64,000 nt of DNA from Cytophagales bacterium. Its GTDB lineage: Bacteria > Bacteroidota > Bacteroidia > Cytophagales > Cyclobacteriaceae. Position 1 is the first letter of the stretch. The number at the start of each line of letters is the position of its first letter. The stretch is taken from positions 358,821-422,820 of the forward strand of contig JAFLBQ010000003.1 of the NCBI GenBank assembly GCA_017303805.1, written 5' to 3'. The notes beneath the pieces are model-generated. The model saw nothing but the letters and a program-made list of their open reading frames with translations. It did no database searches and had not been told where the DNA came from. The translations under genes were made by a program, and so were the position numbers. Positions 42,504 to 49,855 of this stretch are shown piece after piece.

Positions 42504-42808
42504 GGTTTCATCTCGGTTACGCTTACTGCTCCGATGGTATCTTTGCAGCAAGCCAATAACAATCCCATACGATCACGCGGATTGAGTTTCCAGTTCTTCT
42601 CAGCAATTTCGAGCAGCCATCCCTCCGGAATGAGTCCATCAAAAAATGGAAACAGAATAGAACTTGTGTATGTTTCTGTTTTCATTGGTAGCGTTTTACT
42701 AATGGGTTCACCCTTGTACGATTTCTCATACTGAAAATGATAGCCGTTTTCATCCTCAATGAGATAACCAGCTACCACACCGTGCATTTTGATTTCAGCT
42801 TTTCTCAT
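42500..42808 (-). CDS. hipS: HipS: detached HipA N-terminal subdomain
   Basis: A 102-residue protein equal to the couple_hipA N-terminal subdomain: MRKAEIKMHGVVAGYLIEDENG, then SILFPFFDGLIPEGWLLEIAEKN and DRMGLLLACCKDTIGAV. In the tripartite HipBST systems this separate piece neutralises the kinase. It overlaps hipB by 14 bases and hipT by 4 bases, so the three are translationally coupled in the order B-S-T. Confidence 0.85.
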   Translation of the reverse strand: MRKAEIKMHGVVAGYLIEDENGYHFQYEKSYKGEPISKTLPMKTETYTSSILFPFFDGLIPEGWLLEIAEKNWKLNPRDRMGLLLACCKDTIGAVSVTEMKP

Positions 42809-43019
42809 TGATGAGTGATGATCGTTCTAGCGGCACAGGACCAACTTCGTGTCCGAAGAGTTTGAGAACTTCATTAACTTTTTCAAGCTGGATGGTTGTC
42901 TTTCCTGCTTCGAGTTCGCGCACGAAGCGATAGCCAACACCTGCCTTCCGGGCAAGTTCTTGCTGAGTCATTTTCAGCGCTTGTCGTTTACCTTTAACAA
43001 AGTCTGCTAGTTTTTCCAT
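42795..43019 (-). CDS. hipB: HipB-type HTH (Xre/Cro-like) antitoxin and repressor
   Basis: A 74-residue protein with a helix-turn-helix of the lambda-repressor type (QALKMTQQELARKAGVGYRFVRELEAGKTTIQLEKVNEVL), then a short tail containing VGPVPLE. It is expected to bind the palindromes just upstream of its start codon (43021-43117) and repress the operon, and may also boost HipS action. Confidence 0.88.
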   Translation of the reverse strand: MEKLADFVKGKRQALKMTQQELARKAGVGYRFVRELEAGKTTIQLEKVNEVLKLFGHEVGPVPLERSSLINEKS

Positions 43020-43020
43020 T

Positions 43021-43117
43021 GTACCCGATCGGGTACGAAATTACAGAATATTATTCAATTTGTACCCGATCGGGTACAAATACCACAAAATAAATAAAAG
43101 TAATCCCGACCGGGTAC
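43021..43117 (-). promoter_or_regulatory. Operator array of hipBST
   Basis: Two perfect 16-base palindromes GTACCCGATCGGGTAC at 43021-43036 and 43062-43077 (centres 41 bases apart, about four helical turns), and a third, imperfect copy at 43102-43117 (12 of 16 matching). The first abuts the hipB start codon. Their placement fits autorepression by HipB dimers. Confidence 0.85.
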
Positions 43118-43315
43118 AAATTGGTCAATAAACGGAGGTTCATTTCTTATTCAATTGCTTCTTAAATAAATCTTATTTCTGAGCGAATTTCGAGGTCCGA
43201 AAATGGATTCTCTTGAAACTCCGGAGGTTTTTCTGGCCGCTTTCTGAGGCGCACTTTGCGGTGCACCACCTAATTTCAACCGAACAAAATCTTGGAAATC
43301 AGCCTTATAAATATA
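43118..43315. other. Non-coding right flank of the island
   Basis: Together with the operator array this fills the 395 bases between hipB and the DUF2200 gene. I see no gene. An 11-base motif CTCCGGAGGTT is shared with the left flank (near 41375), and the DNA is otherwise unremarkable. Confidence 0.3.
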
Positions 43316-43338
43316 GGTTCACAACCCTCCTCTGCTGA
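43316..43338 (+). repeat. Putative attachment site, degraded copy of the tRNA-Ser 3' end
   Basis: GGTTCACAACCCTCC followed by TCTGCTGA aligns with the tRNA end at 41154-41180 after two small gaps and two or three substitutions. It is directly followed by the terminator at 43341-43370, as a tRNA end would be in the ancestral order. Confidence 0.5.
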
Positions 43339-43340
43339 GT

Positions 43341-43370
43341 AAAAATCCCGCTGAAAGCGGGATTTTTTTT
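43341..43370. terminator. Intrinsic terminator, bidirectional
   Basis: Arms AAAAATCCCGCT and AGCGGGATTTTT around a 3-base loop, with T-runs on both strands. It can end the leftward DUF2200 transcript; its position after the tRNA-end copy suggests it once ended the tRNA-Ser transcript. Confidence 0.8.
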
Positions 43371-43415
43371 GCGAACCAGGTGCAAGTCGAGCCGAGCCAG
43401 ATAAACCTCAAATAA

Positions 43416-43781
43416 TTATCCATTGCGTAAGATTTTATCTAACGGCCGTCCCTTGGCCAGTTCATCTACCAGCTTATCGAGGTAGCGGGTTTTTTGAGTG
43501 AGGGGGTTTTGAATTTCTTCTATCCGGTAACCGCAAATAACTCCGGTTATAAGGTGCGCATTGCGGTTTAGTTTTGCTTGCTTAAAGAAAGATTCAAAGG
43601 TGGCTTTCTCGGCTATCAGTTGATGGATTCTTTTTTCATCAAAACCGGTAAGCCACTCTATTACTTCGTGCAGTTCTGCTTTTGTGCGGCCCTTGCTTTC
43701 AACTTTTGTTACATAGTGGGGGTACACAGAAGCAAAAGTCAGCTTTGCAATTCTGGCATCGTGTTCGGGTGTTGATTTCAT
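43416..43781 (-). CDS. DUF2200 family protein
   Basis: A 121-residue cytoplasmic protein that matches the DUF2200 family along its whole length: RIAKLTFASVYPHYVTKVESKGRT, ELHEVIEWLTGFDE, HLITGVICGYRIEEIQNPLTQK and RYLDKLVDELAKG. The family is widespread in bacteria and uncharacterised. It follows the DUF4199 gene by 27 bases and may share its transcript. Confidence 0.85.
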   Translation of the reverse strand: MKSTPEHDARIAKLTFASVYPHYVTKVESKGRTKAELHEVIEWLTGFDEKRIHQLIAEKATFESFFKQAKLNRNAHLITGVICGYRIEEIQNPLTQKTRYLDKLVDELAKGRPLDKILRNG

Positions 43782-43808
43782 TTACTTTCGTCTTTATAAA
43801 TGTAAGCC

Positions 43809-44333
43809 TCAGGCTGTAGCGGGTTTCCGTTTCAAAAATAGTGAACTTACAAAGGCTACGACTAGCCCAACGGGCAAAACTTCGGCATACGAAATAAGAA
43901 TGGCAAACAATGGATTTTTGTACATCTCTTTAAATTGTGCCAGCTCAGTTGCTTTAGCATCCAGTTGGTTTGGGGTGGCTCCATTGCGGGTGGCCATAGC
44001 CAGAACATGCTCGGTGTATTTATCTAAAAAATCGGGGGCAAACAGGTAATAGTAAGAAAGACCCGCTACTACATAAACCGTAGAGCCGATGAGGGCAATT
44101 AAGGCTCCGGTTTTAAATGCTTGACCCAACGAAATGAAGCCGTTTAAATATTTGTTGCGGTAGTTGCGGATACCAAAAAATGTGAGCGAAAAAACAACTA
44201 TCATAGCTACGTAGCCTACCAGGTCGTTGCTTACCATGTTCGGGTTTTGCATGAGTAAATGCATCATGTAAACTGCGTGGCTGGCTAAAATGGCTCCCAG
44301 TATCAAACCAAAAATCAATAGGTTCTTTTCCAT
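43809..44333 (-). CDS. DUF4199 family membrane protein
   Basis: A 174-residue protein with four predicted transmembrane helices (about 5-27, 38-58, 70-95, 140-165) and the family motif IRNYRNKYLNGFISLGQAFKTGALIALIGS. Found almost only in Bacteroidota; function unknown. It follows the membrane LuxR-type regulator gene on the same strand, with two ACCAAAGT repeats in the gap. Confidence 0.85.
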   Translation of the reverse strand: MEKNLLIFGLILGAILASHAVYMMHLLMQNPNMVSNDLVGYVAMIVVFSLTFFGIRNYRNKYLNGFISLGQAFKTGALIALIGSTVYVVAGLSYYYLFAPDFLDKYTEHVLAMATRNGATPNQLDAKATELAQFKEMYKNPLFAILISYAEVLPVGLVVAFVSSLFLKRKPATA

Positions 44334-44447
44334 TTGCTGCGTTTAAGGGTTATTAAAATCTTACAACAAAGGTAGTAGCCCCGGTTGGTATAGGGCTCAT
44401 ACTTTAGTACCAAAGTGCCTGCGGGCACCTGCTTTCGGACCAAAGTA

Positions 44448-44945
44448 CTATTGGTGGCGGTGTTGGTTTTTGAGTCTGTTGGCTTTTTCTACAGCCTGAA
44501 TTCGGTTTTTAACCTCCATTTTTACAAACAGGGTAGATACATGCGTTTTAACCGTACTAATGGATAGAAAGAGTTTATCGGCAATTTCGGCATTGGTACA
44601 TCCCATAATCAGCAATTCCAATACTTCTTGCTCCCGAAGGGTTAGATTCATCATTTCCAGTTCGGCTGTATTTGGGAGGGGCGCCTGCAAGAGATTTGCT
44701 GATACCTTTTCGTTCGCACCTGTTGATTGCGTGCTGGGCACCAGTTGCAACGCTATCCAGGTTCCCAGGGCCGTAAAAAATAAGGCGATAAGGGTGATAT
44801 AAATTTCAAGGGAATTATCGGTGATGAGGTATTTCCATTGCAACCATTTTAAGGCAAAGACCAACAAAGCCATAGCCAGGCTGTAAAAGAGTATGTGCTT
44901 CATGTGCCCTTTGCCGCTTTCAAAACGAATTACTTCACTCTTCAT
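44448..44945 (-). CDS. Membrane-anchored LuxR-type HTH transcriptional regulator
   Basis: A 165-residue protein. Two transmembrane helices (about 15-33 and 46-67) are followed by a linker and a C-terminal LuxR/FixJ HTH domain (about 98-160): LTLREQEVLELLIMGCTNAEIADKLFLSISTVKTHVSTLFVKM. There is no receiver domain. Short membrane-bound LuxR proteins of this design are common in Bacteroidota; it probably senses a membrane state and regulates a nearby gene such as the DUF4199 one downstream. Confidence 0.85.
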   Translation of the reverse strand: MKSEVIRFESGKGHMKHILFYSLAMALLVFALKWLQWKYLITDNSLEIYITLIALFFTALGTWIALQLVPSTQSTGANEKVSANLLQAPLPNTAELEMMNLTLREQEVLELLIMGCTNAEIADKLFLSISTVKTHVSTLFVKMEVKNRIQAVEKANRLKNQHRHQ

Positions 44946-45067
44946 AAATAAGCAATTGGTAAGGATTAATGCCGGGCAAATTTACAAGCTCCAGTTATTA
45001 AAAGTTTCTCCTTAAAAATTTTCGCTTGGCCTTCGTAACAACTTTCATGTACCCTGCGCCAAAAAAG

Positions 45068-45104
45068 AAATCCCTACAAAAGTTTTAAGTAGGGATTTTT
45101 TTAA
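45068..45104. terminator. Intrinsic terminator, bidirectional
   Basis: Arms AAATCCCTAC and GTAGGGATTT around an 11-base loop, followed by T on the plus strand and by T-rich sequence on the minus strand. It ends the leftward persulfide dioxygenase gene (stop at 45115). Confidence 0.8.
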
Positions 45105-45114
45105 GAGGGGCTGC

Positions 45115-46512
45115 TTAATTTTCACTAACCACCGGATTGCCCGAGTTTACCCACTCATTTATACCACCTGAGTAGTTTTTAATGTTGCTGTAGCCGTGTT
45201 TGGCCAGTAACGAATATCCTATAGAAGCGCGGTCGCCACCCTGGCAATAGATTACTACAGGTTGGTCTTTCTTAATTTTATTCAGATTTTTTTCGAGCGT
45301 ACCAATAAACACATGCTCGGTTCCTTTAATGTGGCCCGCCTTATATTCACTGGCTCCCCGCAGATCCACCACTTGCGTGTGATTGGTTTTTAAAATCTCT
45401 TTGAATTCGGTTAGCGAGATTAAGTTTGCTTTCTCCAACGAGCCTTTCCATTCATGCACACCCGGTATGTAGCCATAAATATTATCCAGACCAATTCGCA
45501 TTAACTTACGAACAAGGTCATCGTGTTTGCTTTCTTCAGCAATCAGAATAAATGGTTCTTCATAGGTAAGGAACCAACCCATCCAGGTAGCAAATGAATT
45601 ATTACCCTGGATATTAATTGAACCCGGAATAAATCCTGAGGCAAAGTCCTGCTTCAGCCGCGTATCAATTACTTTGATGCCTTTATCCATGGCCGCTGTT
45701 AAATCCGTTGCGGAAAGTCTTTTAAGTTTAGGTACCTCTGTCAGTAATGGTCTGTCAACTTTATTCAGCTTTTTCATCACCGCAAAGTACTTAGGTGGCT
45801 CGGGCTGATCTTCCAATAAATAGTGCACGAAGCCTTGCTCATCGTTATCATGCTGCAGCGCCCAGTTGCGTACTTTTTCGTAGCCTACCGTTGTGCTGGG
45901 TACTGCGCCCAACGCCTTGCCGCACGCAGAGCCGGCCCCATGCCCCGGCCAAACCTGAATGTAGTCGGCCATTTCGCGAAAGCGCGCAATGGATTTAAAC
46001 ATCTGCTTTGCCCCTACTTCTTTAGTACCAATTATGCCGGCTGCTTCTTCCAACAAATCGGGGCGGCCAATATCACCCACAAACACAAAATCGCCCGTAA
46101 ATAACATTACCGGCTTGTTACTGGCTGGCAGGTCGGTTAGCAAAAAGCTAATGCTTTCAGGCGTATGGCCCGGTGTATGCAACACTTCCATTTTAAGATT
46201 CCCTACATGGAACACGCTGCCCTCTTTTAAACCAACGTGGTCGAATTCATATAACCAACCTTCTCCGCCTTCATCCGACAAGTACATTTTTGCACCGGTT
46301 AGTGCAGCCAACTCGCGCGCGCCCGAAAGAAAATCGGCATGGATATGCGTTTCTGCGATATGCGTAATCTTCATGTTGTTCTGTTGGGCTATTTCGAGGT
46401 ATGTGTCCACATCGCGTTTGGGATCAATTACTATAGCCACACCCGCTTTCTGGCAACCAATAAAATAGCTGGCCTGGGCAAGTGTTTTGTCGTAAACGTG
46501 TTGAAAGTACAT
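45115..46512 (-). CDS. MBL-fold persulfide dioxygenase fused to rhodanese domains
   Basis: A 465-residue protein. Residues about 1-240 are an ETHE1-like metallo-beta-lactamase domain with iron ligands in AETHIHADFLSGA, HTPGHTPESI and FTGDFVFVGDIGRPDL. Two rhodanese domains follow: a first, inactive one (IKVIDTRLKQDFASG, cysteine absent) and a second with active Cys in VIYCQGGDRASIG. ETHE1-type enzymes oxidise glutathione or bacillithiol persulfide to sulfite; the rhodanese passes sulfane sulfur. A strong purine-rich Shine-Dalgarno-like stretch (AAGGAAGGAG) precedes the start. A TsdA-like cytochrome gene lies just upstream. Confidence 0.88.
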   Translation of the reverse strand: MYFQHVYDKTLAQASYFIGCQKAGVAIVIDPKRDVDTYLEIAQQNNMKITHIAETHIHADFLSGARELAALTGAKMYLSDEGGEGWLYEFDHVGLKEGSVFHVGNLKMEVLHTPGHTPESISFLLTDLPASNKPVMLFTGDFVFVGDIGRPDLLEEAAGIIGTKEVGAKQMFKSIARFREMADYIQVWPGHGAGSACGKALGAVPSTTVGYEKVRNWALQHDNDEQGFVHYLLEDQPEPPKYFAVMKKLNKVDRPLLTEVPKLKRLSATDLTAAMDKGIKVIDTRLKQDFASGFIPGSINIQGNNSFATWMGWFLTYEEPFILIAEESKHDDLVRKLMRIGLDNIYGYIPGVHEWKGSLEKANLISLTEFKEILKTNHTQVVDLRGASEYKAGHIKGTEHVFIGTLEKNLNKIKKDQPVVIYCQGGDRASIGYSLLAKHGYSNIKNYSGGINEWVNSGNPVVSEN

Positions 46513-46701
46513 TGGCTCCTTCCTTTTATTAATTACTGAATTTTGGTACGCTCGGATTCTCTGCTTTAAAGAACAATCTGCAATACCAACCTTTGCGGTC
46601 TTTGCTTACAAATTGACCTGCAATTTCTGATTTTTAACAATATGGTACTACAAAATAGTTCGGTCACCAAAATCTTATCGGCAAACTATTGCGGCTAAAC
46701 C

Positions 46702-47766
46702 CTACTTCGTTTTTTCGGCATCAGCACTTCTGCTTTGCACCATTGGTTTAAACGGGCCGTATTTATGTTGCCATTCAGAAAAACCATCTGCATACGGACC
46801 AAAGGGATGATCGATCGGCTTTTTAGAAATCTCCGGCCAGTCTTGGGTTAAATCTTTTTTGGGGCGTGGCATGGAGTTAACGTAAGCCGCAATGTGCCAG
46901 GCTTCCGCATCGGTTAATTGGGGTTGCTGGTAGGTGGTGCCCGAAGGCATATTGGCTTTTATAAAGCCTGCAAAACGCGATAGGCGGAATAAGCCCGCGC
47001 CTTGGTTATAGCTTTCGGCTCCCCACAATGGCGGGTAAATCCACGCATGGTCTTCGGCCTTTAACCCTTCCCCATTTTTGCCATGGCAGATGCTACATTT
47101 TTTTTCAAACAAAGGTTGCCCCATTTCGGGGCTTGCTGCAATTGTAAGAAAAGGTAGTTCAGGTAAGCCGGCTCCGGGCGGACTCTCGCCTTGGGTAACA
47201 TTTGTGCCCAGCCATTTAAGGTAACTTACAATGGCTTTCATTTCGCGACTGTCTTCCGCAAGTGGCTGCCCGTTCAGGCTTCGCTCAAAGCAATCGTTTA
47301 CTCGTTTCTCGATAGACTCTATTGTACCCGATCGGGCTCTGAACTTTGGGTACGTAGAAGCTACTGCACTAAAATTATTTCCAAAAGGTTTAGTGCCGGC
47401 ATTCAAATGGCAGTTCTGGCAATTCATACCATTGCTGATGGCCATTACGCTTCCATGCGGCCCCAGGTACTTACCGGTGTGGGTAATCAACTCTCGGCCA
47501 TAGCGGATTTCCTTTTTAGTTGAATCGGTAAAAAGAATTAAGCTATCGGGGGCCTGCCATACCTCGCCTGGCAAGGCTAACTCTTTTAATTGAGTGCCCT
47601 TGTTGATGCAAGCGATTATGCATAATGACCCAGCCACCAGGGCCAGCATAAAAACAATCGCCCCGCGCACTATGCGTGGTGGTTGCTTGGTAAAATCAGA
47701 TTTCTTGTGGGGCACCTTCAGTTTTAATACCTGCGAATTTATACGCGGTTTAGGATAAGGCAACAC
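46702..47766 (-). CDS. Dihaem c-type cytochrome, thiosulfate dehydrogenase (TsdA)-like
   Basis: A 354-residue exported protein; a long basic N-terminus precedes a hydrophobic segment (about 36-58) ending SLCIIACINKG, possibly a lipobox. Two haem motifs are CQNCH (about 115) and CSICH (about 229). Between them RSGTIESIEKRVNDCFERSLNG strongly resembles the TsdA region that supplies the unusual Cys axial ligand (here in VNDCF). TsdA joins two thiosulfates into tetrathionate. The neighbour is a persulfide dioxygenase, supporting a sulfur-oxidation role. The second domain with PSGTTYQQPQLTDAEAW gives a Met ligand as in TsdA. Confidence 0.8.
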   Translation of the reverse strand: MLPYPKPRINSQVLKLKVPHKKSDFTKQPPRIVRGAIVFMLALVAGSLCIIACINKGTQLKELALPGEVWQAPDSLILFTDSTKKEIRYGRELITHTGKYLGPHGSVMAISNGMNCQNCHLNAGTKPFGNNFSAVASTYPKFRARSGTIESIEKRVNDCFERSLNGQPLAEDSREMKAIVSYLKWLGTNVTQGESPPGAGLPELPFLTIAASPEMGQPLFEKKCSICHGKNGEGLKAEDHAWIYPPLWGAESYNQGAGLFRLSRFAGFIKANMPSGTTYQQPQLTDAEAWHIAAYVNSMPRPKKDLTQDWPEISKKPIDHPFGPYADGFSEWQHKYGPFKPMVQSRSADAEKTK

Positions 47767-47841
47767 CCGGTTGGCTTAAGGGTAATATTTTATGTTTTGC
47801 TCCGCGACTGGTAGTTTTGGCGGTCAAACGCTTTCAACTCT

Positions 47842-48453
47842 TTGATCGTACAGGTTTTCATCATTGGCCTTGTGGCAAGTTTTATCGGCTCCATCCCGCC
47901 CGGCACACTTAATATAATCGTGTTGCAAATGGGGCTGGAGAACAAAATCCGGATTGCCCTGCGGTTTATTCTGGCCGTAGCGCTTATTGAATATCCCTAT
48001 GCCTGGATTGCCGTAGAGTTTGAACACCTGATTACCGCATCGCCTTTGGTGCAGCAGAATTTTAAATTGCTGGCTGCGGTTGTTATGCTTGCACTTGGCA
48101 TTTTAGGATTATGGTCGGTACGAAAACCTTCTTCGCTTACCGTAAAACTTCAGGAGAGTGGTTTCAGAAAAGGATTAATCTTAAGTATTCTTAATCCGCA
48201 AGCCATACCGTGGTGGATTGGCATGACCGCTTATCTTAAAATACAGGGGTGGATTGTGTTAGCAACCACGTGGCAGGTGCATAGCTATGTGCTGGGAACT
48301 TCGCTTGGAGTGTTGCTCTTGTTACTGTTGCTCTTAATGGCCGCAAAAAAACTTGCCCCGGTTGTACGCAACAACCGGCTGGTTGCACTGCTACCCGGAT
48401 TGATACTTATCGGGCTGGGGCTTCTGGCATTGTATTCTTATTTGGTTAGCTAA
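47842..48453 (+). CDS. LysE/RhtB family exporter
   Basis: A 203-residue membrane protein with about six helices, opening at TTG 47842, the only plausible start in frame. The family start pattern FIIGLVASFIGSIPPGTLNIIV and the central NPQAIPWWIGMTAY (Asn-Pro motif) are present. LysE proteins export amino acids or related compounds; the substrate is unknown. Confidence 0.8.
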   Translation: MIVQVFIIGLVASFIGSIPPGTLNIIVLQMGLENKIRIALRFILAVALIEYPYAWIAVEFEHLITASPLVQQNFKLLAAVVMLALGILGLWSVRKPSSLTVKLQESGFRKGLILSILNPQAIPWWIGMTAYLKIQGWIVLATTWQVHSYVLGTSLGVLLLLLLLLMAAKKLAPVVRNNRLVALLPGLILIGLGLLALYSYLVS

Positions 48454-48467
48454 TTTGAATTGAGTTT

Positions 48468-49451
48468 TCACCGCGCGGCCTTTTCTGCCCGGCTTATTTT
48501 GCTTTTTACACCTTCCAGTTTTTGACCATAGTGCAGGCTTGCATTTACTTCATAGCCAAAAAGTAAAATCATGGTAATAAGTTGTATCCAAACCATAAGG
48601 GCAATTAAGGCCCCGATAGAGCCATACACTTTATTATAGCTACCGAAGTTGGTAATGTAATACGAGAACCCATACGAGATTGCAAGAATGATAAGCGTGG
48701 CCAGAAAAGACCCTACCGAAAAAAATCGCCAGTTGTAATGAACCGCAGGACCGAAGTAGTAGATAAAAGAAATAGAAATAAAAAACACGAAGAAAATAAC
48801 TATAAACCGCAGCACAAACAATAAATGAATGTTGCTTAAATCGAAGTTGCTAAACTCCGACACGTGGCCGGTTACGTAGTCCAATGCCAACTGGCCGCCA
48901 ATTAGTAAAACAACGGCAAACAAAATTGTTAATGCCAGCATAAAAGTTAACCCTGTGGCGGTAAGCCGCATGCGCAATACATTTCTGCGCTCAACCGTGC
49001 GGTAGCAGGCATTGAAGGCGCGCATAAGGGCCATCATGCCGTTGGTGGCAAGGTACAACGCAAAGAAAAACCCAAAGGTTAACAACCCACCCCGTTGGTT
49101 GCTCACAATGTCCAGCACGGTAGCAGAGATAACATCATTCATGCTGGGAGGTAAGTAATCGCCCATAAATAGAATAATGGCCTCGCGGTTGATGGCCGGA
49201 AACAAGGTGGTGATATACGGAATAAGCGTAAACAAAAAGATGATAGCCGGAAACGTGGCCAGAATAAAATTGTAGGCTACTCCATTGCTGCGATCCAGAA
49301 TTTCATCTTCTGTGATGTTGTGAAAAAAGATTTTCAAGAACTTATACAACGACAAGTTACCGAACCGTTTAAACCGGATTTTCTTTAGCCACGAACGCCC
49401 CGAACGGGCTGAAGAGAATTGCAGAATTTTTTTTCGGGTTAGGTACTTCAT
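48468..49451 (-). CDS. YihY/BrkB family inner-membrane protein
   Basis: About 327 residues from ATG 49451, which overlaps the stop of the thioesterase gene (ATGA). About six transmembrane helices with the YihY pattern: ILDRSNGVAYNFILATFPAIIFL, LATNGMMALMRAFNACY and YGSIGALIALMVWIQLITMI. The family, once mis-named RNase BN, probably flips or transports lipids or solutes; the function is not settled. Confidence 0.88.
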   Translation of the reverse strand: MKYLTRKKILQFSSARSGRSWLKKIRFKRFGNLSLYKFLKIFFHNITEDEILDRSNGVAYNFILATFPAIIFLFTLIPYITTLFPAINREAIILFMGDYLPPSMNDVISATVLDIVSNQRGGLLTFGFFFALYLATNGMMALMRAFNACYRTVERRNVLRMRLTATGLTFMLALTILFAVVLLIGGQLALDYVTGHVSEFSNFDLSNIHLLFVLRFIVIFFVFFISISFIYYFGPAVHYNWRFFSVGSFLATLIILAISYGFSYYITNFGSYNKVYGSIGALIALMVWIQLITMILLFGYEVNASLHYGQKLEGVKSKISRAEKAAR

Positions 49452-49855
49452 GGAAAGTAAGGCTTTAACAAATTGGTGAAAACCTGCGGGGGTCGGCAAG
49501 GCTTGCCGGTTTGCTTATCTACAAATGCCAATAAGGTCTCGCCTTTGTTTATCAGTTTACCCGACTCATTAAAAATTTCGTATTCAAATTTAATTCGCAC
49601 GCCTGGCATCGTACGGATGGTCGTTACAATCTTCAGGTTATCATCGTACAAGGCAGCCGAAAGAAAACTGGAATGGTTTTCCAACACGGGCATCATTACA
49701 CCCATAGCTTCCAGTTCTTTGTAGGTAAGTCCCAATCTGCGCAAACTTTCTACGCGGGCCACTTCGTAGTACATGGCATAGTTGCCGTAGTACACATAGC
49801 CCATCTGGTCTGTTTCGCCATAACGCACCCGTATGTAGGTTTCGGATTGGTACAT
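49448..49855 (-). CDS. Acyl-CoA thioesterase, YbgC/FadM hot-dog family
   Basis: A 135-residue protein with the active-site region IRVRYGETDQMGYVYYGNYAMYYEVARVE (catalytic Asp in ETDQMG) and the FEYEIFNESGKLINKGET strand pattern of 4-hydroxybenzoyl-CoA-thioesterase-like enzymes. It overlaps the mltG stop by one base (TAATG) and yihY by four, making a three-gene coupled unit mltG-thioesterase-yihY. Confidence 0.9.
   Translation of the reverse strand: MYQSETYIRVRYGETDQMGYVYYGNYAMYYEVARVESLRRLGLTYKELEAMGVMMPVLENHSSFLSAALYDDNLKIVTTIRTMPGVRIKFEYEIFNESGKLINKGETLLAFVDKQTGKPCRPPQVFTNLLKPYFP

Larger units (their letters stand above)
41176..43338. mobile_element. Remnant genomic island at tRNA-Ser carrying hipBST
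   Basis: The segment between the intact tRNA 3' end and its degraded copy holds the three-gene hipB-hipS-hipT system, a tRNA-like fragment in inverse orientation and non-coding debris. No integrase or transposase is visible, so it is a remnant or was mobilised in trans. Limits are set by the two tRNA-end copies and are approximate. Confidence 0.45.
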
